A DNA stretch of 64,000 bases, taken from the NCBI RefSeq assembly GCF_027497235.1, contig NZ_CP114902.1, positions 3,801,001 to 3,865,000 on the forward strand. The letters are read 5' to 3'. The translations under genes were made by a program, and so were the position numbers. The stretch comes from Micromonospora sp. WMMD1128 (lineage in GTDB: Bacteria; Actinomycetota; Actinomycetes; Mycobacteriales; Micromonosporaceae). Below, in pieces: positions 1 through 10,300 of the stretch. Position 1 is the stretch's first letter. Each line of letters starts with the position of its first letter. A model generated the notes under the pieces. It made no database searches and was not told the DNA's origin. It was given only the letters and a program-made list of their open reading frames with translations.

Positions 1-563
1 CCGTCGCGGACGGTGAGCAGGCTGAGGCCGACGCAGTTGACGACGATGTTGTTCTCGAAGACCACGGCGTCGCCGCCGAGCTCGACGGCGCCGGAGCTGC
101 CGTTGGCGAAGCAGCAGTCGCGGACGGTGATGCGCTCGCCGCGCAGGCTCACCAGCGGGCCGTCCCCGTAGGAGGCGCGCTGCAGGCCGCCCTGCTCGTC
201 GTAGTCGTCGCGCCCGGCCCCGTCGAAGAACAGCCCGTCCAGGACGAGGCCGTCGTGGCCGCCGATGCCCTGGAGCATGTTCGGCTCGTTCGGGACGCGC
301 AGGCCGGTCTTTGCCGCGAAGACCGTCGGTGTCTGCCAGGGGGTGCGGCGGGCGAAGTCGGGGCCGTATCCGCCGAGCAGGGTCAGCTCGGGGGTGTCGA
401 CGACCCACGAGGAGCGCTCGCCGCGCCCGGTATAGGTGCCCGCCGCGATGTGGATGCGGTCGCCGGGCGCAGCCTGCCGCAGCGCGAGCCACGGGTCGTG
501 GAACGGCCGGGCCCTGGTGCCGTCGCCGACCGGGCCGCCCGCCGCGACGAAGAGGTCGGTCAT
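1..563 (-). CDS. right-handed beta-helix (pectate-lyase-like) protein, 3' end outside window
   Basis: Reading the minus strand from an ATG at 563 gives 187 residues with no stop before the window edge. The start MTDLFVAAGGPVGDGTRARP, then PWLALRQAAPGDRIHIAAGT and LTLLGGYGPDF, is the usual opening of secreted or surface single-stranded beta-helix proteins (a 'GDGT.a.Pf.sl..A...a.pGD.I.i..G.Y' pattern). Later segments (GLVLDGLFFDGAG, ITVRDCCFANGSSGAVELGG, VVFENNIVVNCVGLSLLTV) are regular beta-helix rungs. No signal peptide is visible. The start codon overlaps the stop of the upstream helical gene (ATGA), so the two are probably co-translated. The fold is a confident call; substrate and enzymatic activity are not visible. 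Confidence 0.75.
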   Translation of the reverse strand, partial: MTDLFVAAGGPVGDGTRARPFHDPWLALRQAAPGDRIHIAAGTYTGRGERSSWVVDTPELTLLGGYGPDFARRTPWQTPTVFAAKTGLRVPNEPNMLQGIGGHDGLVLDGLFFDGAGRDDYDEQGGLQRASYGDGPLVSLRGERITVRDCCFANGSSGAVELGGDAVVFENNIVVNCVGLSLLTVRD

Positions 564-1753
564 GACTTCTTCACCTCGTCGTCGGCTTCCTCCGTCTTGT
601 CCGCGAGCAGCTTGAAGCCCACCTTGACCGCGTCTCTGACCTGTGCGAACGCGGCGAGGCCCGTCTGCTTGTAGGGTCCCTCGGCCAGGTCCTTGACGTA
701 TTCCTCCTCGGTAGCCAGCAGCGACTCCAGGGATTCCGAGGCCTTCTCCAGCTCCTCGTTGAACTTCGCCAGCGTGCCCGGATCATCGGTCAGCTGGGCG
801 AAGGCGTTGGTGCTCTCCTCCACGAGCGTGGGGAAGAGCTCGTCGTAGAGCTTGCTGGACTGCTCCTTGGCCGCCTCGGCCCGCGCGTCAAGCCCTCGGT
901 CGAGGACGTTCTCCTTCATCCAGTCCCAGTCGGTGGCCCGGTAGTCGCCGGACGCGCCGATGCCGCGCCAGTTCCCCGCCGCCTCGGCGCCGCGGGCGAA
1001 AAGCTTGTCGATCCAGTCCTCGTCGAGCTGTTCGCGGGCCGCGGTCAGCAGCTTGATGTTGTCGACCACCGTCTGCTTCGCGGCACGCTTCTGCTTCGCC
1101 GCCATGAGGTTCTCCGCGGTGAGCTTCTCGAAGTTCTTGATCGCCTCGTTGGCGGCATCCTTGGACGACGGGTCCTTCATGAAGAGGACGATCAGGCGGG
1201 CGCCCGAGGTCGGGAGGTATTTGACGAGCAGGCTCTTGACCGTGTCCTGGATCGAGCCGAAGTTCTTGAGGAGCAACTGCTCGACGATCGCGTCGTTGCT
1301 GCGCGCGTTCTTGAGGTCCTCCTCGCACTTCTTGATGAGCGCGAGGTCGGCCTCCAGGACCTTGCTCATCAGCGTGGCGACCTCGGGGACGTCGAGCCGG
1401 GCGACCTGCGCCCAGATCTTGCGCTCCCCGGCGAGGAAGTCACGCGGGCCGACCGCGGTCCACCGTTCGTCGACGGACATCGCGTTGGCCTGGCTGTCCT
1501 CCAGCACCGACCGGATGTCCGATTCGAGGCGCTCCATCAGCGCCTCGGCCTGCTCGCAGTTGGTCTCCCACCGGTCGGTCAGGCCGTCATAGCCTGGTTG
1601 CTCCAGCTTGGAGAGCATCTCCTCGAACAGCTTCTCCCGATCGGTGTCGAAGCGTTCCAGCAGATCCAAGACCTTGTCGAGGATGTCCTCCTCGAACCCG
1701 GTGGCGCGCATCCGCTGCTCAACGAGCTCGCGGGCGTCATCGACATCTTCCAC
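560..1753 (-). CDS. hypothetical helical/coiled-coil protein
   Basis: 397 residues, rich in Glu, Lys, Ala and Leu, predicted to be almost entirely alpha-helical. It starts MEDVDDARELVEQRMRATGF and ends in a charged tail (KTEEADDEVKKS). No signal peptide, membrane segment or catalytic motif is visible. A glycine- and tryptophan-rich break around residues 245-270 (NWRGIGASGDYRATDWDW) separates two helical halves. The stop overlaps the ATG of the downstream beta-helix gene by 4 bp, which points to a two-gene operon whose products may work together. I do not recognise the family. It lies just outside the oldest att remnant and could be chromosomal or part of an older insertion. Confidence 0.6.
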   Translation of the reverse strand: MEDVDDARELVEQRMRATGFEEDILDKVLDLLERFDTDREKLFEEMLSKLEQPGYDGLTDRWETNCEQAEALMERLESDIRSVLEDSQANAMSVDERWTAVGPRDFLAGERKIWAQVARLDVPEVATLMSKVLEADLALIKKCEEDLKNARSNDAIVEQLLLKNFGSIQDTVKSLLVKYLPTSGARLIVLFMKDPSSKDAANEAIKNFEKLTAENLMAAKQKRAAKQTVVDNIKLLTAAREQLDEDWIDKLFARGAEAAGNWRGIGASGDYRATDWDWMKENVLDRGLDARAEAAKEQSSKLYDELFPTLVEESTNAFAQLTDDPGTLAKFNEELEKASESLESLLATEEEYVKDLAEGPYKQTGLAAFAQVRDAVKVGFKLLADKTEEADDEVKKS

Positions 1754-1965
1754 AAATTTCAGCGTAGGAGCCCTCGGTCACCCGAGGCAGTCGTGAACCC
1801 GATCCCTGCCAGATCAAGGATCCGACCTATGCCGCCGCTCGGTGAAGACTCACTCCGGAAGTCGTCGACTCTTCGGGAGTGCACCAGGTCATCCCTGTTC
1901 AGCGGACCGCAACCCCGCACCCCGCATCAGCCGGGCCACCCGCTTGCCGCAGTGCCGCCGCGTCG

Positions 1966-2963
1966 ACCCGGACGCGGCGTCGATGCTGCTGGCGCAGTAC
2001 GGCGAGAGCGTGATGCGCCTGGCGTTGCGCGGCCTGGAGGGCAAGACGCTCGATCCGTACCTGGCGGGATGGCGTCGGCGGGTGGTACCGACGCTCGGCC
2101 ACCTGCCGGTCCGGCTCATCACCAACGGCGCGGTGGACCGGGCCGCGCACGGCTGGATCGCCGAGGGCTGCGGGCGGTCGACGGTGAAGAACAGCCTCGC
2201 CGTCCTGGTGCGGGTCCTGGAGCAGGCGGTGCGCGACGGTCTGATCGACCGCAACCCGGCGCGGCTGACCGGGTGGCAGCGGGAGTACCAGCGGGCCGAG
2301 GACGAGTTGGACAACCCGCGTTCCCTGGCGCCGCCGGACTGGACCGCGCTGTCCACCCTGGCTACGGCGCTGGTCGAGCGCTCGCACGGCCGCTACCTCG
2401 GCTGGGGTGAGGTGGTGAGGTTCGCGGCCGGCACGGCGGCCCGCATTGGCGAGGTGTCCGGCGTGCGCAAAGGCGACATCGACCGGGACACGTGGCTGTG
2501 GACGGTGCGCCGGCAGACCACCACCGGGCCGGGCGGCCTAGTCGACAAGGGCACCAAGGGCAAGCGGGCGCGGCAGGTGCCCATCATCGAGGAGTTGCGG
2601 CCGATGGTGGCCGCGAAACTCGATCGGATCGCCGAGGATGACGGCCGGCTGTTCGTCGGCCCGCGTGGCGGCCGGATCAGCACGGCGGTGCTGCGCGACG
2701 CGACGCACTGGGACGAGGTGGTCGGCTCGCTGGGCTTCGAGTACCTGAGGCGGCACGACCTGCGGCACACCGGGCTGACCTGGATGGCGGATGCCGGCGT
2801 GCCGGTGCACGTCCTACGGAAGATCGCCGGTCACGGCTCGCTGATGACAACTCAGCGGTATCTGCATCCGGATCGGCAGTCGATCCGGGCCGCCGGTGAG
2901 GCGCTGTCTTCGCATCTCACCGGCCTGCGGTCCCCAAATGGTCCCCAGCGGGGCATCGCATGA
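1966..2963 (+). pseudogene. 5'-truncated tyrosine recombinase (second copy of the AICE integrase)
   Basis: From VDPDAASM onward this reading frame matches residues 68-400 of the intact integrase at 32328-33530, with only about a dozen substitutions (for example LRSPNGPQRGIA at both C-termini). The catalytic residues are kept: Arg in AARIGEVSG, HDLRHTGL, GHGS, and Tyr in TTQRYLHP. The first 67 residues, which form the N-terminal arm-binding domain, are replaced by unrelated sequence (before about 1966), and no excisionase precedes it. The frame is open back to an ATG at 1842, so a chimeric protein could be made, but arm-site binding should be lost. It ends 28 bp before an att-like repeat at 2991, the same geometry as the intact integrase and the tRNA. 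This is the trace of an older, mostly deleted element at the same attachment site. Confidence 0.85.
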
Positions 2964-2990
2964 TCGCGCGAAATGCCCTTCTACCTGCGT

Positions 2991-3023
2991 CGGGACGGCC
3001 GGATTCGAACCGACGACCCCTTG
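2991..3023. repeat. att remnant: partial copy of the tRNA-Pro 3' end
   Basis: 33 bases identical to 33558-33590, the tRNA-Pro 3' end (acceptor and T arm). The match stops after ...ccccttg, where ttaccg replaces acccccag. Its spacing from the truncated integrase equals the spacing at the intact integrase and tRNA. It marks the left limit of the 3.0-21.1 kb island. Confidence 0.85.
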
Positions 3024-3373
3024 TTACCGAACGTAACCAAATCGAACTTGTCGTTGATTGTCGAAAATTGACGTTGAGCTGCACAGACACGATCAAACAC
3101 TGGTCGCTTCTTGTTACTTGTTGTCATCGGTAGATGAGGGTTTTCGGGGGGAAAACGGGGGGCGGCCGACGTGGCAGCGCTGGTCCCCACCACGCCCCAC
3201 TCCCCCACCATGGGTGACGTGTGTCGTCACCAGGGAACAGCGTGCGCCCGCCCATCACGACTCACCTACCGTCCGCAAGGGGTTCGTGTCGGTGGATCGA
3301 CACGAACCGATGCCCAGATCGGGCTGCGCATCGTCGGCGTCATCCCAGTCGTTGGGTAGCAACCCTACCCGCG
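3024..3373. other. intergenic region with G-run palindrome and an 11-bp hairpin
   Basis: 350 bp without a convincing gene. The first 120 bp are AT-richer than the surroundings. At about 3141-3167 there is a palindrome-like ggttttcggggggaaaac followed by ggggggcgg, resembling sequence at 21003-21027 next to an integrase remnant. At 3281-3308 a perfect 11-bp inverted repeat (ggttcgtgtcg / cgacacgaacc, 6-nt loop) could be a terminator or operator. Confidence 0.4.
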
Positions 3374-4342
3374 CTACGGGCCCGGGCTGACGGCCCGGGC
3401 CTGCTCCGTCTGGAATGTAGCGAGTGTTGTCAGCTCGAATCGGGAAGCGGCTGGCGGCTTTCGTGGGCCTTCCCCTCGGATGAGGGTGGCCAGGTGTTGT
3501 CCTGCTTCGATGGCGTTGATGGGTTGTCCGGCGAGGCGGCCGAGAAGGGTGTCGAGCGGGTAGTGGGCGAGCACGTGGTAGCGGGCGAGGTACATGGCGG
3601 CTGCGGTGACCGGATAGCCACAGACGGGTGCGAGCAGGGCGTAGGCCAGGACCTGGTCGATCAGGGCTTGGAGGTGATGAGTGTCGTCGAGGTTGCCCGT
3701 TTTGAGTTCGACGATCGTGGTGCCTGCGAGGAAGTCGGCGATACGGAGTCCCTCCAGCAGGTTCAGGGGCGCGGTGACGGGTCCATAGCCGCGTAACGTG
3801 TTGCGGAATCCGCTGGTGTAGCTGGCCCAGAAGGCGGCGAAGGCGGGACGCGCCGCGTGCGTCGTTCTCGCGTACACGGTGATGGTGCGTCGGTCGCGCA
3901 GCGCGGCGTGGATTGCCTGGGCCTCGTCGGGTTTCGCCGGTCGGAGCGCGTGCACTGCCCGGTCGAGGTCAGGTAGCAGGCTGCCCACAGTGAACAGTCG
4001 AGCCGCAGGGATGCGGTCGGAGGTCTTGCGCCACGGCCCGTCGGATGCGCCGGGGGTGGGTGCGTATCCGGCGGTGGTGAGCAGGTGCCGTTTCCCGGGC
4101 TCGGGAAGGCTGGCGATGAGGCGCGGGTACGGCGGCTCGTCGCACAGGTCGAGGGCGAGGGTCCGTTCCATCGCCCGACCGAAGCGGTCGGGGTTGGGCG
4201 CGTAGGCGCTGATGGGGGCAGGGGCGCGGTCGATACGTTGTTGCAGGTCGGCGATGAGCCAGGCCCGGTGGGGGAACTGTTGGGCGAGCCATTGCTTCGA
4301 CGCCGCCGGCTCGGTGCTGGCACGGATCACGTATGACGTCAT
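3374..4342 (-). CDS. putative PD-(D/E)XK nuclease-fold protein
   Basis: 322 residues from ATG 4342 (MTSYVIRASTEPAASKQW); the frame is open a further 49 codons upstream, but that part has no coding character. The middle holds IADFLAGTTIVELKTGNLDD followed by LIDQVLAYALLAP. This is an Asp, then Glu-x-Lys on a beta-strand, then a helix with Gln...Tyr, the signature of the PD-(D/E)XK restriction-endonuclease fold. The N-terminal half has no recognisable domain. A 9-bp GC hairpin overlaps the stop codon. It is divergent from the 4840 gene and close to an R2K ATP-grasp gene, which suits a conflict-system role. The nuclease assignment rests only on motif spacing; substrate and biological role are unknown. 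Confidence 0.55.
   Translation of the reverse strand: MTSYVIRASTEPAASKQWLAQQFPHRAWLIADLQQRIDRAPAPISAYAPNPDRFGRAMERTLALDLCDEPPYPRLIASLPEPGKRHLLTTAGYAPTPGASDGPWRKTSDRIPAARLFTVGSLLPDLDRAVHALRPAKPDEAQAIHAALRDRRTITVYARTTHAARPAFAAFWASYTSGFRNTLRGYGPVTAPLNLLEGLRIADFLAGTTIVELKTGNLDDTHHLQALIDQVLAYALLAPVCGYPVTAAAMYLARYHVLAHYPLDTLLGRLAGQPINAIEAGQHLATLIRGEGPRKPPAASRFELTTLATFQTEQARAVSPGP
3379..3401 (-). terminator. GC-rich hairpin overlapping the stop of the 3374-4342 gene
   Basis: Perfect 9-bp inverted repeat ggcccgggc / gcccgggcc with a 5-nt loop, lying over the last codons of the minus-strand gene. No T-run follows, as is common in actinomycetes. Confidence 0.4.
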
Positions 4343-4716
4343 CAGGAGCCGATCCTCTTCAGGTCGGGGGCGTGCAGACACGCCGCGCCGCATCTTTCGG
4401 TGTGAAACGGCGTGACGGGCCGGGCAGAGCGCCCGTAAACGGATGGGGGACAGCCAGCAGCCTGTCGACGACTGCGAGGAAACGGTCACGGAGCAGGCCG
4501 CAGGCGGGGTCTAAGCCCGTCGGCATCAGTGACCGACTCCTTGGGCTCCGCATCACAGAGCGGCACAGCAGCAGCTTCATCGGCCAGACAGGGCCAACTA
4601 CACGGTGACCGAACCGTACGCGGTGTTCCTGCTGATCGACAAGTAGGCGGGCGAGCTGATCCGGTGGAGACAGGTGCTGGCGCCCGCCGGGCCTGTCGGC
4701 ATCGGCATGGCATGGC

Positions 4717-4794
4717 ATTGAACTCAATCACTCAATGACTTAGGGTATCGAACTAATTCCATTGAGCTATCTCCTCGATTGAGCTATCTCCTCG
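4717..4794. promoter_or_regulatory. tandem 17-bp repeat and ATTGA motifs in divergent intergenic region
   Basis: The 497-bp gap between the nuclease-like gene (start 4342) and the 4840 gene has no convincing CDS. At 4761-4777 and 4778-4794 the unit attgagctatctcctcg is repeated perfectly in tandem. Just upstream lies the palindrome attgaactcaat (4717-4728), followed by actcaatga. Repeated ATTGA/TCAAT half-sites in front of a gene look like an operator array for a dimeric repressor; no binding protein can be named. Confidence 0.45.
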
Positions 4795-4839
4795 ACGGTG
4801 CCGTGACCAGGTCGATCGGATGAGCGAGGTGCCCTCGAC

Positions 4840-5697
4840 ATGGACACCGGCAGACACAACCCCAGCTGCGCGACAGCTCGAGGACATCGGTGCCTGTGCA
4901 CCGAGTGCGGCGGCTCCCAGCATGGCGTGCAGGGCTGGCTCGACCACGTCGGCCACGATCACTCGATCCGTCGCAGGAGACGGAAGGACTTCGAGGACAG
5001 ACTGACCTGGACGAAGCATCGACCGCTGCGCCTGGAGAGAACCCGCGCGAACAGGGAGGTCACCACCGACCTTGCGCGCGTGGACATAGCGGACTGGCTT
5101 TCCACCCCGTCACCTACTTCGGCTCCCGAAGACGGCGAGCCCTACCCATCACCCGCCGAGCAGGTGACAGCACTTGCCGAGGAGATGACACGCGGAGCCT
5201 GGCGGGAGATCGCCACGGAACTCGACTGTGCCACTCCGGACGCCACCAGAGTCCGGAAGGACCTCACCCATCACGGCTGGTGCGACCTGTTCATCGCTCT
5301 GGTCCAGGTGATCGAGGTGACCCGGCGCGGCTTCGACAGCATCCCCCTCAGGGTCAAAGAGATGATTCTCCGGTCGCCGCTGCAAGCCGAGCGCCCGCAC
5401 GTCACCGAGGCCGTTGTCGCCCTGATCGTCGACAAGGCGTGGCAGGGGTTCCAGGCCGCAGCGTTCGCGGGCGCTCCGCTGCTCGACCTCATCTCCCACG
5501 AAGAAGCTCTCCGCGCGCTACGAATACTGGCCCTGTTCATCTGTCCCGCACCAGCACAACACCCCGCAGTACGGCAACACGCCCTGAAACCACTCGGAGA
5601 AGACGCCACTAAGATCCTCACCGACCAGACCAAGACCCGGCTCGCCGACCTGTTCACCGACTGGCGATCCGACCGCGCCGCCCCGCCCGGCGAATAG
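4840..5697 (+). CDS. hypothetical protein with N-terminal Cys/His cluster
   Basis: 285 residues from ATG 4840. The N-terminus RHNPSCATARGHRCLCTECG continues GSQHGVQGW and contains four Cys and several His (C-x7-C-x-C-x2-C...H), a plausible zinc-binding knuckle. A basic patch follows (IRRRRRKDFEDR). The rest, about residues 100-280, is alpha-helical with no motif I recognise. The tandem repeats at 4761-4794 lie about 45 bp upstream and may control it. It is flanked by the nuclease-like gene (divergent) and the ATP-grasp gene (same strand, 155-bp gap). Function unknown; a nucleic-acid or partner-binding role is a guess. Confidence 0.55.
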   Translation: MDTGRHNPSCATARGHRCLCTECGGSQHGVQGWLDHVGHDHSIRRRRRKDFEDRLTWTKHRPLRLERTRANREVTTDLARVDIADWLSTPSPTSAPEDGEPYPSPAEQVTALAEEMTRGAWREIATELDCATPDATRVRKDLTHHGWCDLFIALVQVIEVTRRGFDSIPLRVKEMILRSPLQAERPHVTEAVVALIVDKAWQGFQAAAFAGAPLLDLISHEEALRALRILALFICPAPAQHPAVRQHALKPLGEDATKILTDQTKTRLADLFTDWRSDRAAPPGE

Positions 5698-5852
5698 CTG
5701 CAGCAAGCCCTACCCCAGCCCTCGGTGGAACTCGTCGAAAGGCCGTCCCACTCCCCCACGGCGATCGACAGCACCGAGGGTGGGACCAAAGCGACCTGGC
5801 CGATCGGAATATCGGGTGGAGCCCGCCGTCGTCCCTCCGGCACGATGCCCGG

Positions 5853-6710
5853 ATGATGCTGCTGGTGCCCGCGAACCCGCTACGGCCGCGCCTGCCCGAC
5901 GACCACTTCGCGCCCGAGGCCAACGCCGCCCGCGAAGCCGGGATCGACGTCGCCGTGGTCGACCACGACGCGCTGACCCGCGACGACCCGCACCGCGCCG
6001 TCGCAGCCGTGCCCACCGGCGGCGTCGCGGTCTACCGCGGATGGATGTTCCACAGCGACCAGTACGCCGCCTTCGCCGACGCCCTCACCGCCCGAGGCGT
6101 GACCCTGCGCACCAGCAGCGACCAGTACCGCCGCGCCCACGAACTTCCCGGCTGGTACCACTCACTCGCCCCGGTCACACCGACCTCCACCTGGACCACC
6201 AGCGCGCAGCGACCTGCCTTCGACCACGCCCGGACACAACTCGGCACCGGCGCCGCCGTCCTGCGCGACTACACCAAATCGATGAAACACCACTGGCACG
6301 AGGCCGCCTTCATCCCCGACCTCGGTGACTCAGCCGCCGCCTGGCAGATTGCCGCCCGCTTCCTTGAACTACGCGCCGATGACTTCACCGGCGGATTCGT
6401 CCTGCGCGCCTTCGAACACTTCACCAGCGCCGAAGTACGCACCTGGTGGATCAACGGTGCCTGCGCACTCACCGGCGCTCACCCCGACACCCCCGACGAG
6501 CTCCCGCCCACCGACCTCGACCCCGCCACACTCACACCGCTGATCGCCGCCCTCGACCTGCCCTTCGTCACTGTTGACCTCGCCCGCCGCGACGACGGCG
6601 TCTGGCGCGTCGTCGAACTCGGCGACGGCCAGGTCAGTGACCGCCCCACCACTGTCAGCCCGCACGACTTCGCCACGGCGCTGCTGACGGACGTCATGGC
6701 GCACCGGTAG
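5853..6710 (+). CDS. ATP-grasp protein, R2K clade (DUF4343-like)
   Basis: 285 residues from ATG 5853. Domain evidence: an N-terminal pre-ATP-grasp region (MMLLVPANPLRPRLPDDHFA), then AAVLRDYTKSMKHHWHEAAF (Lys-rich ATP-binding strand and loop), GGFVLRAFEHF with EVRTWWINGA, and FVTVDLARRDDGVWRVVELG followed by DGQVS (acidic metal-binding residues near the end). These features match the R2K clade of ATP-grasp ligases, found mostly in phage, toxin and biological-conflict settings, where they are thought to ligate amino acids or peptides onto a substrate. The substrate here cannot be deduced. It is a stand-alone gene between the 4840 gene and a transposase remnant. Confidence 0.75.
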   Translation: MMLLVPANPLRPRLPDDHFAPEANAAREAGIDVAVVDHDALTRDDPHRAVAAVPTGGVAVYRGWMFHSDQYAAFADALTARGVTLRTSSDQYRRAHELPGWYHSLAPVTPTSTWTTSAQRPAFDHARTQLGTGAAVLRDYTKSMKHHWHEAAFIPDLGDSAAAWQIAARFLELRADDFTGGFVLRAFEHFTSAEVRTWWINGACALTGAHPDTPDELPPTDLDPATLTPLIAALDLPFVTVDLARRDDGVWRVVELGDGQVSDRPTTVSPHDFATALLTDVMAHR

Positions 6711-6870
6711 CGCCAGCCAGTCGGCTGCCGAAACGCGCGTCCATCCGTGAGCCTTTCCAAGCTGATCTTGCAGCTCAGGGCGGGTGTGGCAGGCCCAGTG
6801 ATCGATGGGTGCGAGCCTCCAGGTAGGACAGCTGTCGACCAAGACTCGAAGCCCCGACCGGAACCTCGCC

Positions 6871-7145
6871 ATGCTGTCCCACCCCGCCACGATTCCGTTG
6901 TCCAGCCGCACCCTGAACCACCTCGCCGAACGCATCCACGGCCACCGCAAGCAGCGCCGCTCCCGATGGCGACGCCTCGATCCCGGCCGGCAGGCGCTGC
7001 TGGCTCTGGCCCATCTGCACAACGGCGACACCTACGCGCGACTCGCGGCCGGCTTCAAGATCGGTATCACCCCCGCCTGGCACTACGTGCAGGAGGTGAT
7101 AGCCCTGCTCAGCTCGGTAGCCGACGGTCTGGCCACCGCCGTGGA
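6871..7145 (+). pseudogene. N-terminal fragment of a DDE transposase
   Basis: From ATG 6871, about 90 residues (MLSHPATIPLSSRTLNHLAE ... RLDPGRQALLALAHLHNGDT, YARLAAGFKIGITPAWHYVQ) form the N-terminal helix-turn-helix region of IS5-type (DDE_Tnp_4 / HTH_Tnp_4) transposases. After about 7145 (the end of ADGLATAVER) homology stops and no DDE catalytic domain follows. The remaining open frame to 7404 is antisense to the NACHT gene and not meaningful. It is an insertion-sequence relic. Confidence 0.7.
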
Positions 7146-7383
7146 ACGAATTTGCCGAGCGACGGGAGCGGTGGGCGACGCTGGCGTCCGATCCCCGATC
7201 GGCCGCCCGAGCCATGTACGAACAAGCAGGGTGGAAGAGGGTAGCGACGTCAGCACTGCCGTGGGGGCCGCCTATGGATCTTCTGGTCCTGCCACTGCCG
7301 ATCACTCAGGCATAGTGAATCTGTATAGCCCTCTCCAGCGCGTGGGACTCTCGTCCGAACAATTTTTCGACTTGATCTCTCGC

Positions 7384-10300
7384 TTACTCTTCGCCTTCCG
7401 TTGAACGCCGGACGTATCGCAGTGGCATGCCCAATCTCTCCCAAATTGATACGAGATGGTCACCCTCCATCAGTATGGGAAGCAGCCGCTCGGATGTCCA
7501 CAGCACAAGCCTCCGCCCATCCATCGACTGGCGGAGTGGGTAAAATTCCGCGACGCATTTTTCGACCCTGAGGCGAAGTTCGGGGGGAAATCGATCGAAG
7601 ATCTTGCGCACTTGTGTGAGCTCGTCATCCCAGACCAGCATCCCAGCAATGAGGGGGGCAACAAAAGTGCTATCGGCGCAGCTATTCCTGAGGTGGTCGC
7701 TGAGCTCTCTATCGCTCACCAGATAAAGGTACTGCCCTAGCAAGAGCGAGTATGGCCACGAATCATCATGAACCCGATCCCGAACACTTGCGGCGTCCAG
7801 CAACGATCGAATATCGGCTCCAGTAAAGCCTTCTGGGTTCCGGGCGACATACTCCATCAGAAGGGAGGGCCTGAGGACTCGACTTTCAGAGTTCTTCAAT
7901 CCTCGAATAATTTCTATCGCGGCTGCGGTAGCGGTCGAGACGTGGGCGGATTCAGTCAACGCTCGCGCCGCACTCCCCGCGAAGGCCACATCAAGATCAT
8001 CACTGTCGATGGCGAAGCGGTTCCCTGCAACTCCAAAACCTGCGTTAATGATCGATGCTGCCGTGCTCTGGAACATCAGCGAATGTTTATGCACGAGGGG
8101 CTGAGCAGGGTCGTTTTCAGAAGAGCGCATAATAGCAGTCTCCGAGAAAACGGGTTTGATCTCGGAGAGATCCAAGTCTGGGACGCATCCCTGCCATATG
8201 TGGACCATCTTAGACCACCATTCGATTGGATCCACATCTGACGGCGCAATCGAGTCGATCTTTACAGCCCTGTCCTCTACCCCCAGGACTAACATGATCA
8301 GATTAGCCGTATAGAGAGCAAAACGTTGAAGCGATGACTCCCCTGAGGGAGAGTATGCAGCGAAGCGCCCACTTTCCCACCTACCCTCAGCCTGCCTGAG
8401 AAGAGTTCGAAGGATCTGCCGGATACCCTGACCTGCCGAGCCAGGCAAGGCACCATGCAATTGCGCCACGAACGGCAGAATCGCTGCCCCTCCGATGCTA
8501 AGCAATTGATGAGACAGTAGCGCATAGAGGCGATCGTCGTCCCAATTCTGCGACGATGGTCGATCCACTGATTCCCATAGATCAGTTAGCTCGTCCAGCG
8601 TCAGTCGCGCGATCAGATACTCGCTAAAAGTAGCGTGTAGAAACTCGTAGCTTCGACCCTCGAAGCCCTCATCTGCTTCCGCGGCGTGTATGAAAAAAAA
8701 CTTCCCTAACAACTGTCGCGCCGCCGTTAAAGCTGCGCCTCGTCTTTGCATCCGCCGCTGACGCATCGGTTGATCAAGAGCATCAAGGTCCGCCTGAAGC
8801 AAGTGTTCCTCGACGTAGTGTCGCCCACGATTGAACATGCCGAAGGCGGCAATCCCCAGGCGCCAGAGCTCGGCTCGCACCTGCTCCTCGCGCAGATCCG
8901 CTGGATCGAGATCCGGCACCTTCTGCAACTCGCGTTGTATGAACCGGCGGAGAATATCGCCGTAAATTTGTGCCGGCGTCGAGTTCTCCCCTACAGCGGG
9001 GAGATGGTTGGTTGCGCCATAAAGAATCAAAAGCAGCAGAAGCAGCGGCTGTTGGGCGATCTCGCCATACGAAAGAATCGTATCTGCGGACGGGATGCAT
9101 GACTGTCGTTCCAGATTCACCTGATCCCATATACCGAGGCAGGTCCGCACTTGCTCTGGGCGAAAGTTTTCTAACTTGATGACCAAGGACCCGATGGGAA
9201 TCCGGGCAAGGTCGGCCACCAGGGTCCGTGAAGTAACGACGACCGAGACGGGGTGGCCGGAAATCCGCTCGACGCGCTGAAATTCGACTACGTTGTGCAG
9301 ATAGTTTGATTCAGAATTTCCCGAGGCTTGCATAAATTCATCCAAGCCATCGATGAGCAGCACTCGGGTTGCGTCGACAGCGGACTCGCTTAGCTCAGTC
9401 CATGAGACACGTCCGTTGGTCGTTTTATCGAGAACACCTGAAACCTGTTGATGGATGGGAGCGGTCGGATCGGACACCTGACGCAGTGGCACACGCGCCA
9501 CCGCGTAAGCGTCACCGCCGGATAAACGCGCTGCACAAACCTTGGTAAACATGCTCTTCCCGGCCCCTGGCAGACCTAAGACCACAAGCGGCCTTTGGTG
9601 ACTACGAGGCGAGGAGAAATAGGCCGCCAGGAAGGTGTCCAGATCACTGCCCCATTCGGCGGATTCCCACCAGTTGTCGTCTGCGGGTCGACACTTTTCA
9701 TCCATAACCACCGAACGAAACGCTGGTGTGAGGTAGCCCTCCTGAACCGTCGGGATTCGAAGCTGGGCCAGATCGTCGGCTGAATCGGTGACAACCAATG
9801 GCTCCAAAAGCACTGCCCGGTTTACAGCAGCATTTACTTCACGAGTCCGATTCCTAGCGCCTTCGGCGTCACGGGGGAGCGACCTTACTAATTCTTCGAG
9901 ACGGCTCAAAGCCTCGCTTGAGCGCTTGACTGCGCTCTGAGTTGCATCACTCTCGCCCAACGCCGCCCAGATCCCGAACTCGGGAACCACAGCGGCGAGC
10001 GATTTATACTCCGCTTCGTAGCGCCGGACTGCCCGGCTTACAACATCACGAACTAACGGATCGGTAGCTCGCACCGAATCAATCCGATGCCAAACTTCGA
10101 AGTTCTGCAAGAAAGCGACGCAGTGCAGGGCCAGATTTTGAAAAAGCGGCTTGATCACCTCGTCGCGGTTGGCTCGAAATCCGCAGCCCGCCCACGGCAG
10201 CTCAATAGGAGCGTTCATCAGGCTCCGCTGAAGGCCATCCTTTGCGAGGTCCGGCTGAGCGTCGCCGGTGAGGCGGCGTTTGTCGTCTTCCGTGAGGCCG

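Noticed and set aside
2981..3211. Minus-strand frame over the att remnant
   Set aside because: Composed of tRNA-derived and G-run sequence; similar shadow frames appear at each att copy.
4359..4727. 122-codon minus-strand frame in the divergent intergenic region
   Set aside because: No recognisable domain, no RBS, and composition like random GC-rich sequence.
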